Shown here: positions 34,346 to 46,826 of the stretch, piece after piece
Position numbering within the stretch: position 1 is the first letter of the stretch
How the letters are laid out: the number at the start of each line of letters is the position of its first letter
NCBI GenBank assembly: GCA_025024175.1
Contig: QCXZ01000137.1
Span: forward strand, 19,530,001-19,594,000
DNA from: Rhyzopertha dominica
Taxonomy: Eukaryota; Arthropoda; Insecta; Coleoptera; Bostrichidae
Direction of reading: 5' to 3'
Length of the DNA stretch: 64,000 bases
Made by a program: the position numbers and the translations under genes
Notes under the pieces: generated by a model
Seen by the model: the letters and a program-made list of their open reading frames with translations, nothing else
Databases searched by the model: none
Told to the model about the DNA's origin: nothing

Positions 34346-37156
34346 AGCATCCAATCCAGGCATGCTCCAGCGTACTGATAACCTGAAGGTCCAAACAAAA
34401 CCGCTTTGAGACAAATCCATGTCCTATATGTGCGGATGGCCAAGGACCTACCTGTTCTTGCCGCCCCCCTACCAAACAGTATCAACACTACTGAGACCAG
34501 AGATTCACCTGTCTATCTAATTAAAGCTAACGTGGCTGATAATTTATTATTACCTTTAACTTTATATGTATTACCTTGTATATTAGCTTCAATCTATCAG
34601 TTATATGTCATATCTATTAAAATATCATTCTGGTCATGAATATCCTGCTTACACCACTGATATCTACCTATGCACATCTTTAACGACCTGCCTAAGCTTA
34701 CTTCCACAAAACAATTATGAAGTAAGACATTTAGTGAGCGTCTGAGCGTACTGCACTGTTTAAAATTTACGGCTAAACTTAATCTTGCCATCAAGTATTG
34801 ATATTATAATGTTATCTCATCTTGTATAGAATGTTTTTTTTTAGTAGCGAAGAATTAGAACATGCATCACGTTATGGATAAATATCATAAGTTAAAATTT
34901 AAATGGAATGAATCAGCTTTACTTCATAAGTTCTAAATGCATGAAATACCCTAGATAAGCTCGTGCCTTGCTTGCAGCATTAGGCATATCGCAAAAAGTC
35001 CTTGGAGTTATTTACGAGCAAACAAAAGCATCTGAAAATCCCTCAGCATCCCTGCATTCGCGCTTTCCAGACGGAAGCCGCCCATTCACGGCGCACAATC
35101 TAATAATAACGCACTTAATATGCAGTCATTGTATCCTAGCAAATATCACGTCCTGGCACGCGTCTGCCGCTGACACCAACGCGTGTGAATCCCATACAAA
35201 ACGAATATGCATACATAGATAGCTTGTTGCATTTCCATAGTAGAATCCTGGATGAAATTAACGACCTTCGTGCGGGATTTGTTTTATCAGCCTGGCACCA
35301 AATGTAAAGAGATTGATGGGCTAGACTTGCACGAGGAGCGTCTGATTGATTGAAATTGCATTAAATTCAATGCTAGATGAACTGTTGTCGCTTTTGGTGT
35401 CGCTAACAATTTGTAAAAGATGTGATATTAGTCATTTCGATTTAAAAAAAGTTCTTGTCCTACAAAGACACGAGCTCGTGTTATCGTAAAGATGGATTAA
35501 CAAAGAAAGATAGTGTACAACAAAGTGTTCAGTTAATTAAATAAATAACATTGATTGCCGCCCTTTTTGCAGTGTATTCAAGTAAGTGTTGTTAATTTGC
35601 AGCGCCAGCAAAAAGTAGGTAGAAGCCTTGTGCAGGATGTAAGATAATAATAGAGTGCGAAACTACAGTTCCTATTAACTATATCCATTACAATTTTACT
35701 GTAATTTCAAATAATTTGTTAGGCCGTTTTGGATTTTAATGCGATATAAGCATAAAATTATTGAAACGACAAAGCACCAATACTGGTTTGATTTGTTACT
35801 TGCAGTTACCAGTAGGGTTGCCAATCGGCCTTTATATCAATTTTTTGTCATCCCATTTAATTTATAAATATTTCTGTCTTTTTTAAACAGGAATAGCCAA
35901 AATTTTTCCATGCATTTTAGAATATCAAATGAATTCTACTATATAGAGTTGCCAGTGGTTAAAAAATGCCTGCTAGTGTTATAATTCCGGGTTTTTATTC
36001 TTTTTCAGTCTAATTGTTACTCAATCAGAGTCTTCAGTCCTGCTATACCTGTAAGTAGTAATTACGGGCAGTATTAGGAATAAAGCCAAAATAGAAACAA
36101 AGTCTAAATCTTGAAAAAAATTATAAGACACGAGAACATCCCTCAGCTCTTCCGTAAAACAGGTTCTGTACTACACTCACATATTCAGACGCTAGACAAT
36201 ATTCTAAGATTTTCTTGGATATATACTCATTTTGCAATGCTTCCTTTTTGTTGTTGCATTCATTTATTTAGAAGAAAAATGTAAATTGCTATTAGAAGAA
36301 TAACAATTTATTTGTAATATGTGTATTCTTAATTTACGTTCTTTCAAAGATGCATCACTACTGTGATAATTTTAGACTGCTTTTTAAATTCTATTAAGGT
36401 CACACCTAAACAAGTTAGCCGCCTTCCACATGAATAAGAATACTAATTAGTTATATTCTACTGACATCTTTTCAAAATACTCTTCTTCACTCGTAATAAA
36501 CTTGCATTCGAACAGACCAATAATCAAAACACCCAGCTAAACGTTTTATAGGAATTTCACAAGTTGGAGGTCTGAAGGCTTAACTGCTGCATTTTTGTTG
36601 GAAAACCTAGACCTAGTTCCGCGTATCCTTTCTTTGATGGAAGGAAACAAAAAAAAATATCAAGCCGACAAATCTGGGCTGTATGGTTGATGGCTTATTA
36701 ACAGTAAATGATCTGCATAAAAAACTCTGGGAGTTTATCAGGGAGTATGCACTTTTGCATTGTCATGTTGCACAAAGATTCGGTTATTGTTTGCAAAGAC
36801 CCATTGTGCCGGTTGTACCTTGGTATATGGTTCAAGAAATTAATCTTTGTCACTATTCCTACTACCCTATATATGCGCAAATGATAGTTGATAATTGTGC
36901 ACGATGGTTGTTGTCTATAAATTATTGAATTCTGTATTTCTTTTGTGGAACTCCAAAATCACGCTGTTTGTATTGACATTGGATGTATTTGATTCCTTGG
37001 TAATTTTGATTTATATCGTTTGGGCTACTTTTAGCCTTCATCTCTTCATCATTAATATAAAATACATTAAAAATAAATACTAATAGCATGTAAATAGGTA
37101 AGATTTGGATATTTATGGTGTTCTAATTAATTCCTGCACCTTATGACAGTTGATCA
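34346..37156. other. Non-coding stretch
   Basis: GC-richer near 34346-34500, then AT-rich. ORFs at 34406-34639 (plus) and 34968-35222 (plus) have no recognised domain. TAGGGTTGCCAATC at about 35814-35827 and the reverse-oriented GATTGCCAACTCTA at about 37214-37227 look like a degenerate terminal pair, but no duplication supports it. Confidence 0.4.
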
Positions 37157-37206
37157 CATAGGCGTACCGAAGGAGTGGCAAGGAAGGGCAGCTGCTCCCG
37201 CTGCCC
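37157..37206. mobile_element. hAT terminal fragment (ACATAGGCGTACC)
   Basis: ACATAGGCGTACCGAAGGAG followed by a GGGCAGCTGCTCCCGCTGCCCT hairpin resembles the ends of widespread hAT MITEs, like the intact one at 43991. The matching other end is not found, so this is a fragment. Confidence 0.4.
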
Positions 37207-37230
37207 TGGACCTGGATTGCCAACTCTAGG

Positions 37231-39244
37231 CCCTTCCCACCTTGCATACAGTTAGCTGATTAATTAAGTACGCATTTACCAAATTATTAATGAAGTAAAA
37301 TTAGAGACAATCGTATTTCACAATTTTCATCCAGAACTCATATTTGACTTATGCAAATGACATTCAATAAGTTGTTGTCAAACGGTTTTCAAGCTTATTT
37401 TGGTCAGGAGTCATAATACGATTGCTACTTTGTTCAGCTCTTCTAATATGTTTTCTTATAGAGATTTCTTATAAATGATTCTGTTATGTGGAATACACAG
37501 CATCGGTCACATATTTGTAATTGGCCATAACTCTCTAATCTTCTTAGTCCCAAATTTCAAAATTAATACAGAGAAACAAAAAAAATAAAAATATCAGTTA
37601 TTTCAAGCAAAAATCCATCCGAACTAAGAGTTACGAAATTCTATTTAACGTAAGTTTTAGAAATCCAGTAGTATTATAAGCACGAATTAAAACCTGGTGT
37701 GCTGTGAAAATGCCAGTATACAAAAGACTTTTTGAAAAATGGATTAAATATATTTCAGTTTATTTGAATGAGGCTTAATTTGGTTAAAATATTAAGTGCT
37801 GGGTTAATTTTTGGAAGCAGTGCGCTGGTGGACTACGTAGGTTGGTTTAACTTAAAAAAAATAATAGCTAAATGAAAAATGTGATAATCAAATAAACATA
37901 AAGGCTCAGTCTAAATAAATGATGGTATATTCTGTTCTGTGTTCATAACAAAGCATGTCTTGCATAATTTTATGCATCTATCTAATTCTGATTTTACACA
38001 GTTCCTACTCTTAATGCGTACAAAATCGTCGTCGAACATTGAGAAGTAATATGCTATAATTTTAGTGATGTGTTGCGGCCGCTGGTTATTATCTAGCATT
38101 TATATAATCGGCTCAAAAGCACTATTTTTGATTAATGCCCTGGTCATTATTTTAGCCAAAGATCAAAACGAAGTACTCAAATTGGATCTATTTAAAATAT
38201 CGGATCGATGCGATCACGGTTTTTAATCCAAAATTTGCTAATATCCAAGTTTAGTGGAGTATTATCGATGTGCACATATTCAGTTTCAGATGACGATATT
38301 TAGCGCTTTAAGCAAATAAATTATGTATTTATGAATAAAGTTAAAAACATAAATTACTTTTATGTCACATAAACACTGCCGCAGAAGTAAAAATTGAAGT
38401 ATAACTTACATTGCCATCATAAGATTAATTGATCATAAGGGAATACCTAGATTTGTAATAATTTATACTGCGCGTTTAATTGTTAATCCTTGCAGATTTC
38501 AATATAGTCAAGTAAATTCCGTAAAAAATTTTAACGTGCGTTTTTGGCGATATTGAACCATATTTTGCAAATCAATGACAGCCAGCAAGATTAATTATAA
38601 TACATGAAAGGACTTTTGCAGCTTGAGAACAAACAGTGGTTTTAAAATTATGCAAAAATTTCAGTAAAATTAGATGTATCAGTAAAAATTGTAAGAGATA
38701 AAACGACCATCAATTTAATGCTGATCGGTGGAGTTTGGCCAGCTGACGCATAATGTTGAGGCTTTTAACTTGTATTTTCAAGTTCAACTAAGATTAGCTA
38801 AACCAGCAGCTTAAATCATTACAGTTTTAGGTACTGTTTCACGACCAGGTTGTTTCCTCATTCTCAGTTTTGATAATTTCTTTATTTATACTTGCTGCCT
38901 ATTCACTCCTATGTTGTGTCATTGTGATTGGTCGTCTGTAAATAGATATCCCTACCGACTGGTTCCATTTCCGGTTTAGACCAAATATAAATTTCATAAC
39001 TTAGCATATATCGTATGTATCATATATTTGATTACTGCTGGACGATTAATATGAACAAATCATCACGATTGCCTTGTATTTGGCAGATTTAAAATTACTA
39101 ATAAATTTTTGTCGAAACTACCAGTAAAAGTTTGTGCATCTCTGACAAAATTGGTCAATCTTTTTTATCAGAATATATGAAGTGCGTTAGGAAGATAAAT
39201 CTTCTCCATTATTTTTAAATTTAGATGGTCTTTCAACTCGAACG
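37231..39244. other. AT-rich non-coding stretch
   Basis: No domain, repeat or credible ORF recognised. Confidence 0.5.
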
Positions 39245-39252
39245 GTTATAAA

Positions 39253-40370
39253 CAGGGTTGGCATGATTAGAACAAAATGTTTAAAACAGAATGTTTTAAA
39301 CTTGTTTAAAACAACGCTTCTGTTTAAAACCTTGTTTTAAACAAATGTTTAAATCATTTGTTTTAAACAGTGTTCTTTTTACTAATGTTTTAAACAGTGT
39401 TTTTTAACTACTATTGTATGTGATTCATTAATTATTACTATTAGGCTCGTTAACCCTCCACAAATAGATAAACAGGATTATTAGTAATTACATATCTACA
39501 TAATGTCACCTTACATTTGCATAAAAACGAATTGAATTCAAAACCAGGCCCAGTTTTTTATCGATACAACAGTTACAGAAATTAATAATAAACTTAACAT
39601 TTTTTCTGTAGCTATAAATTACAAACATTTTAAAACAACAAATACAAATCTTAACCTTATAATAACATAAAAATTTGTATTTCTGGTCCATTACAACAAA
39701 ACAATAAATAAGACGTTCATTCAACACTTACTTAGATAATTGTATATTTAGCATAATAGAACTAATAGTTATCAGAACTTGGGAATATAAAAGACAATAA
39801 ACAAGAAATAAAATATTTTTACTAGTGCAAGCATATCTTTTTTGCACTTCTTGCATCGAGCTCGCATTGTACTATTTTGCACCTTAATTTTGTCGAACTC
39901 AATTCCATATTGCATTATTCCTCCTACTGGTCATTGAAATTGTTGAACTTTAAACATACAAGGTCGGTTCCTATTCTCTTTGTAAAGGTTGATATTAGCT
40001 AAAATCAACCCAGTAACCAGTATGTGATTGGTCTGGATTTTAAGAACAGAGTTGATTTTCGCTTAAAATAGAAAAGAAAAACCGGCTCATAATAACTAAA
40101 ATTGTCCCGTAAACGCTGTACACATCGAATACAAATGATAAATGACAACAGGCAATCGTAGTCACCTAGGTATTTTTAGACAACTGCTACGCTTTGCGTC
40201 ATCTACTCGTATTTATTTTCACTAATGCACATAGTAATTTGCATGAGAGTGCATGTTTAAAACAGTGTTTAAAACGTTTTAAACATGTTTTCAACTAAGT
40301 AAGAAAAAAGCATGTTAAAACAATTTAAACATGATTAAATTAAAAAAAAACATGTTTTTTGCCAACCCTG
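39253..40370. mobile_element. hAT non-autonomous element, 1118 bp, TSD GTTATAAA
   Basis: Terminal CAGGGTTGGCA and TGCCAACCCTG are perfect near the ends, and GTTATAAA flanks both sides (39245-39252, 40371-40378). CAG ends and an 8-bp duplication define hAT. Subterminal regions (39275-39410 and 40252-40358) are packed with GTTTAAAAC / GTTTTAAAC motifs in both orientations. These are likely transposase-binding sites and would let the ends fold back. No transposase frame survives inside. The segment 39985-40085 (TGATATTAGCTAAAATCAA, then TGATTTTCGCTTAAAATA) resembles the arms of the 3.7-kb element at 53147-56851. Confidence 0.9.
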
Positions 40371-40378
40371 GTTATAAA

Positions 40379-43160
40379 GAAGCACACTCCATGGATTTAT
40401 TTCTGGAATAAACCAAGACAGCCGTGTGAGTAGGTCAATACAATTACAGTACAACCTTTAGCGGTGTATCGCATCTTTTATGTAACAAAGCTATTGTATC
40501 ACCTTTGTCTAACCCACACATTTTACCTCGATTGTCGAACAGTGACAAACTGGAAGTCATGCATCCCAAAATCCGAAAACTTCCACCGCTCTCATGATTG
40601 ATAGATAGCTAATACATCATCGACTGTAAACACAGACAGTCTGGAGCTCCGCAGACAACAGCAGGTCTCTATCGATTTTTCCACTAATTACTTTGGGCCT
40701 TCATTTATGTGTACATCGCTAAATGGTAACCAAGGAACGGGGATTGTTAGGAGAAACTGTAGCTAACCCAATGAAAGAGATTACTATTCAAGAAAATATT
40801 CCTCTTTTCCTATAGAAGCTGCGTTCAACGAGACTCGCCCATAATATTAATTCGCTTGTTAGACTAGTGAGGCTTCGTTCATTGTTAAGAGTCTTGAGAA
40901 ATTTATACTTAGAATTTTCAGATTTAAAAGAATACCTTCTTCCATTCTGGTTGATAATATTTGAATACAGGAAGTATGTACGTATACTTGTATCCAAAGA
41001 ATGATTATTATGTTATGCTATTTTTTGTTTGTATTAGGTACATTCACTGTTCTTCAATCGGCGGCAACCTAATAAAAAGATGTAATTACCGTACACATTA
41101 TTTTGTCGTATAGACCCAGGCAAAATGTTGTCTATAATTCAACATATGCAAATAGAATTGATTTTAAGCCAGTAACCTCTGATTTTTTTACAGTTTTGTA
41201 CAGAAAATAAAGCAAGACGAAAGTAATCCAATAGTGCCAAAATGTAATTTCCAACGTCATTTGAAAAATGATTAAAAGGCATTGAGATTGTGATTTTAGT
41301 GTCCTACAAGTTTTTATGAGGAAAATTTAAATAAATTGAGTCACATATTACTTAGCGATCAAAGTACCGAGTATGGAGCTTACTGCTCAACTAAGTATAC
41401 ATATATTTAATTCGCCATTAATTTCTGATGAGTCCTCATTTTTTGCATAGCAAAGTCTTTGTAATTACGTTCGTTAATCAATAATATCCACGGCGTAAAC
41501 AAATATTTCTGCTTAATTTTTCTTGTAGGACATTTAGTAAGTCTTTTAGTTGTCTCTTTTACATCTTTTATATAGTTACAGTACAATAGTACAATTATGT
41601 GATAAACTGCACTCGGCGGAAAATTAATTTCTCTTAAGTATAAGAATTTTTTCAAAGGAGAAAAAATGTCACATATTGCAAAGGACTAAAATAAATCTTT
41701 ATTTTGAATGGTTGATTAATTTTGCTTCTTATCATTTAGCTAATAATGGGTTTCCTTTGTTTCTTAGCAGTATAAGAAATAAATAACGTCACAGAATACA
41801 ATTTAAAGTGTTCGTGCTTCGCCGGTGTTTGCTGTGGAAACCGCAGTAAATAATGCTTTGTAATATTTACCCAGCAGAAATACGTTTACCAGGAGGAAGT
41901 CGAAGTACTTTAAGAAGCCAGAGCACTTGGTGCACAGATATCGATTTCTTTCTGTTACATAATACGAGTAGGTAGTAAGTACTGCCGTACATATACTATA
42001 ATAATTAGTCATTGTATTGCTCCTTCCTTTTATCCTACATATAACAACAGATTTTGCAAAAAGGGTGAATCTCTTATGGTTGAGACAAATGCATATTTTT
42101 TGGGCGTTATTTTGTAATTTTAATATGTTTGGAGTAGATTTTTCCAAATACGCCACCTTGATGGTGAGTAATATTTCAACTGAAATTTTGCAAACATTTT
42201 GTTTTTCATTGGAATTAAAATATTCTCCATATGCTGTCCTGCATTATGTGGGCAACCTCTCGGAATCTGATAGATATCTGGTGTAAAAATGACACTATTT
42301 TACTTTTTTCTAAATGATACTGAGATATTCTCTCTTAAACATGGATGAAGAGAAATAGTTTTTCGAAATTATTTCTTATACCGGTTGATATAATTTCATC
42401 AAATTTTGGTTATTATTATTTGAAGGGGAAGCCATTAAGATGATGTACACATTTTAATAAATGTTTTGGGGGGCCGGGAGGGGACTTACCTCCCACATTT
42501 TAACCCTTAACTTTAAAACGGGTAAGTATTTTTTCAAAGATATGTTTTTTTTAATTTTTGGGCCTTGTAAACAAAAAAAGGTACTCTTTAAGATAATATT
42601 TTGTCGGATAGATCGTTTGTCTCTTGAAAACACTGACAAAAAAGTTAATAGCGGCTAAAATTGATACTTTCCGAGAAAACTGCAGTTGAATGTTAGGGTT
42701 AACATTTTTAATTTAACTAATATCATTTTGTTTTTACCAAATTGGCCATGGTAAATGATAAAAATTGTGATTGATCACTTGTCACATCTGTAAAAATTTT
42801 TACATTGATGTTTGGGTGTTTTTGGAAATACCTGAGGGAGTGAAAAGGATGAGTATGGGATTTTCATTGGTTTTTTTTTAAATCAAAACATTTAGATTTT
42901 TAGTTTAAAATTATACAGAACATTTGGTTAGAAATTACATCCCTATTTTATATCTAGCATTTGTTTCGAAAAGCCGCGAACAACAGCTACTGGCCAAGGT
43001 CGTATTTTACTTAACATCCTTTAAAAGCACCTGACCAACTCAATTTCTAATTTTAGTCTTCGTGAAAAAATGTGTAATTCTGTTTCTTTTCCCATAAACA
43101 TTTCTAGACGTCTCCACGAACTTACTGAAAATTTAACAACTTCTGTGCTCTTCATATTCA
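40379..43160. other. AT-rich non-coding stretch
   Basis: The longest ORF (41803-42156, minus, 117 codons) has no recognised domain and AT-driven composition. No repeats noted. Confidence 0.5.
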
Positions 43161-43792
43161 GCTAAATGTAGTCGTAACTTCCGACTCTACGGCCAGTTAC
43201 AATCAGAACTATCACTCCCGGGGGAAAATTTAAAGTCGCCCCAGCGTCGCTTTGTTCCAAATTAGTCGGTCCTCCGGTCGGCGTTGGGCTTAATGAAAAG
43301 GAATTCCTGCTAAACGGCGTCCCNTTACGTAATATACTCTCATAATTTCGCTTCTCCGCGCAATAATCGCGTCCGTCGACCGTGGAGCTATTATCAACCC
43401 GCTCGACTGACCGGACGCCGCACATGTGAAGTATCACTGCAATCGAAAAATAAAGGGGACGTTATTCTGGGAAATATAGCCGCGATTAGTGGTGTCAGCG
43501 CACTCAGTGTGTGGTGGTGGTAGTAAATGAGGGAAATCGTTATTCTGGGGGCGAGGATGGTTGACCGCTGTGCAAAACTACGAATTTACTGCCACAATTC
43601 TTGTCCTTGTCATTATTTTAAAGCTGCCTTTATATTAACCTCGCAGGATAAGCCATTCGTACCTTTTAGTAAAGGAATATAAAATATAAAATTAAATATT
43701 CTGCTCGATCTTCGAAAAAATTTGCAATTAGTGTAAAAGAAGTCAGCGTGTCGCTTATAAGTTTGTTATAATATTTCCTAAAAGCATTAGTA
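43161..43792. other. GC-richer island about 43165-43530
   Basis: CG-containing sequence with one N (43324). The minus ORF 43162-43437 (91 codons) has no domain I know. Possibly conserved non-coding DNA. Confidence 0.35.
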
Positions 43793-44241
43793 CAGGGTTT
43801 CTATAAATGATTCATACATCTAGGGTGCTTATGAAAATTGTCGATTAAATCAATTTGCCGCCTTTAATATGATAGTGTGTATTGCTGTCGCCGTGCATAT
43901 TGTAGCTCAGCAGCAGTTACAAAAAGGCGGCACAAAGAATTCAGAGATCAACGGCGCTCGCGTTGCATGAATCATTTATAGAAACCCTGTCAGTGGCGTA
44001 GCCAGGAGGGCAGAGGGGCAATTGCCCGCCCCCCTCAGGAACTAAATTATTTTAATAATAGAATAGCAGCTTGTTTACATTTAACAGTACAAATTTGTTG
44101 CACCTATTGGTTTGTTTATAATAATTATTTTAGCAAATTAAACATTAAAATTTAAGTCACACCTCTTCTGGTTATTCTTGTGTTTGGAGCTTTGCCCCCC
44201 CCCCCCCCAAGCTAAATTTCTGGCTACGCTACTGAACCCTG
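43793..44241. mobile_element. Mariner-type MITE (197 bp net), interrupted at its right end
   Basis: A 23-bp perfect TIR (CAGGGTTTCTATAAATGATT then CAT; 43793-43815 and 43967-43989) with TA outside each end once the nested insertion is discounted. TA targets and CAGGGT starts fit Tc1/mariner-type MITEs. The interior has no frame. The hAT MITE 43991-44234 sits just after the last base of the right TIR, which is repeated beyond it. Confidence 0.85.
43991..44234. mobile_element. hAT MITE, 244 bp, TSD AACCCTGT
   Basis: TIR CAGTGGCGTAGCCAG and, at the right, CTGGCTACGCTACTG (one mismatch), flanked by AACCCTGT on both sides (43983-43990, 44235-44242). This TIR is one of the commonest hAT MITE ends in animals. 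It contains GGGGCAATTGCCCGCCCCCC near the left end and a run of 15 C near 44196. Confidence 0.9.
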
Positions 44242-44469
44242 TACAAGCTAATTTCCGTTAGGAATGCAATATTTTCGAAAACACGTATTGAAAATGAAAT
44301 CAAATTGACGAATACGCGTCCAGTTCCTTAACTGTATTAAAAAAAAAGAAAAAACTACTTATTATTATTTTATAACAAAAACCAGTGACAAATTGACAGT
44401 GACTTAATACCAGAGACAACATACCATTGACAAAAAACAGCTATTTTGTCACTTTGTTTTTCACTGGTG

Positions 44470-44583
44470 TTATGTCACAGGTACATGTATCCGACACATG
44501 TATTCGATACATGTATTCGGTACATGTATTCGATACATGTATTTGATACAAGTATTCGATAAATGTATTCGATACATGCTTTC
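44470..44583. repeat. 13-bp minisatellite, left part
   Basis: Roughly eight units of CGATACATGTATT with variants (CGGTAC..., TGATACAAG..., CGATAAATG...). Each unit contains the palindrome TACATGTA. The array is cut by the copia insertion and continues, more degenerate, at 50746. Confidence 0.85.
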
Positions 44584-44757
44584 TGATGGAGATAGAAGGT
44601 CCGTGGCGTTGAAAGTTAAGGACAGTATTTATGTAGAAGTATTTTATTACTATTTTTATAATTCAGATGACAAGTTGTCAAGATAACATTCATATTGTTT
44701 TTTACAAACTAGATTATCAAGATGCAGTTCGCGTATCGAAAAACGATTGCACTAACA
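44584..44757 (-). repeat. Copia 3' LTR
   Basis: 174 bp, by eye identical to the LTR at 50572-50745. On the plus strand it reads TGATGGAGATAG ... GCACTAACA. It lies downstream of the polypurine tract on the coding strand. Confidence 0.95.
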
Positions 44758-44768
44758 CTTCCCCTCGA
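44758..44768 (-). other. Polypurine tract
   Basis: On the coding strand GAGGGGAAG lies immediately before the 3' LTR start TGTTAGTGC. It is the expected primer for plus-strand synthesis. Confidence 0.8.
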
Positions 44769-44787
44769 TTAGCGAACAGTCTATTTC

Positions 44788-46826
44788 TTAACCAACATTT
44801 CCAAGGCCTAAGAGTTCCAGGCAATTTGCATGTTTAACTTTTGATAATCCCTTTGTGAGTATGTCGGCAGCCATCTCTTCTGTAGAAATATAATTGACCT
44901 GCAAATACCCACACTGTAAAACTTCTCGCACGAAATGATGCCTCGCCTCACATCTATGTGCTTCGTTCTATTGTGGTACACTGGATTTTCAGCTAATTTT
45001 CTAGCCCCATTATTATCACAGAATAAATTTACATTGGCTAGTTCAACAAATCCTATTTCTCTAAGAAATCTTGCGAGGTACATGGCTTCCTTAGCTGCTT
45101 CTGATAATGCCATGTATTCTGCTTCTGTTGACGAAAGAGCAACCGTACGTTGCTTTCTGGACTCCCAAGAAATGGGACTTCCACCTAGGATAAACGCGTA
45201 TCCGGTGTATGACCTTCTGTCGTTTTGGCAATTCGCCCAGTCGGCATCAACATAACCTTTAACTGGTTCCAGATTCTTCTTGAAATGCAGTCCAACGTTG
45301 GCAGTACCCTTCAGATATTTTAAAACTCTTTTTGCAGCAATCCAATGACTTTCGTCATAACACGAGTTGTACTGACTTAGATTACTGACCACATAAGCAA
45401 TATCAGGTCTGGTACAGACTGCCAAATACATTAAAGCACCTATCAATTCTCTGTACGGTACTCGGTGAGCTTCTTCTTCGCACCATTTCTCGTTCTTTCT
45501 AAGTTTCGTACCAAGTTCCAGTGGTGTAGATATCGTCCTGGAGTCCAACATTCCGAAGCGATCGAGAATGTCATTAATATAGCCCCTCTGGTTCATTACA
45601 ATGCCATTTTCGTCACGTGAAAATTCTATTCCGAGGCAGTACTTCACATCCCCCAACTTCTTAATTTCAAATTTCTTTGACAGAAATTCTGTCAAATTTA
45701 TGATGGCTTCCTGATTTTTAGACACAATCAGGATATCGTCCACGTAAACCGCAATCAACATGACATCTCCCCCTTGATCCTGATAGAATACGCAAGGATC
45801 AGCCGTAGATTGCACTAAACCAAAACTTTTTAGCTCTTCGCTCAATTTCACATGCCAACGACGTCCAGCCTGACGTAAACCGTACAGCGCCTTCTTTAAA
45901 AGACACACTTTGTTACCGTCTTTTAGGTCTTTTAACATCGCTGTTGCCTTTATGCCAATTTTTCCGCCTCTTCCTTCCGTATTGATAATCAGTTTCAATG
46001 TTTCTTCTGCAAGCTTCGGGACTTCCATAAAAATTTCCTCTTCCAGTTCTCCATTTAAATATGCTGTGGTAACATCAATTTGATTTATTATCATCCCATG
46101 TTGAACTGCTAGAGCTGTTATCAATCGTATTGAGCTAATACGCGCCACCGGTGCAAATGTCTCATCAAAATCGATTCCCGGGCGCTGAGAGAATCCTCTT
46201 GCAACGATTCGAGCTTTTCTTCTTTCCAAATTTCCGTGTTGATCATACTTATTCCTCAGTACCAATCGACTTCCAATTACTTGCCGATCTTCAGGACGGT
46301 TGACAATCATCCACGTATCATTCTTGATGATAGACTTAAGTTCTGATGCTAATGCTTGAAGCCATTCATACTTATAAGGTCCATTTACAGCTTCCTGTAT
46401 TGGAACTTCAGCGTTGCATGCATATTCTGCATCCTCATATGCGCCTGTTTTGTTAACATCGCTTATAATGTTGTATTTCTTGGCCGGTCTTCCCCTGCAA
46501 CCAGTAATTATCTTTCCAGGTCTTCCTGGACCTCTTCTTGAACTTCTTTGTTTTGAATGTTCCAAAACCGAGTCCAATTCTTGACGAGTAGATTCTTCAT
46601 CCTCATTAGGAACAACTTCATTAAGAATTTCTTCGCCCTCTATACTCTCTTCTACTACATTATTTCTTCCGATACTTTCACTATGCGAATCGTCTTCATT
46701 TGTCTTACTTCCAGTTCGTTTCCAATTAACCGAAAAATCCACATATTTTCGGTCTGAAACATCCGTAGCATCTTCCGCAAAATCTTCATGTTTTTTCGAG
46801 CTTATTTCGGATCTTTCCATGAATTT
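44788..46826 (-). pseudogene. pol: Copia pol: reverse transcriptase and RNase H
   Basis: An open frame of about 670 codons. After an acidic linker come the RT blocks QIDVTTAYLNGELEEEIF, LLKKALYGLRQAGRRWH and the catalytic AVYVDDILIVS. RNase H follows with GYVDADWANC, ALSSTEAEYMAL, FCDNNGARKL and TKHIDVR. Directly after IDVR the frame changes: residues HHFVRE and the C-terminal tail continue in another frame to a natural stop at 44788-44790, so a 1-2 nt indel truncates the native end. The upstream boundary is the nested insertion; sixteen codons of the apparent ORF beyond 46826 belong to that insert. RT and RNase H act in the cytoplasmic particle. Confidence 0.95.

Noticed and set aside
35814..37227. 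1.4-kb hAT element between TAGGGTTGCCAATC and GATTGCCAACTCTA
   Set aside because: The ends match imperfectly, no 8-bp duplication is present and the interior shows no support.
44470..44583. CRISPR-like array
   Set aside because: Units of 13 bp run head to tail without unique spacers; it is a minisatellite in a eukaryotic genome.
44935..45255. Plus-strand ORFs across the copia element
   Set aside because: They are antisense shadows of the gag-pol frame.
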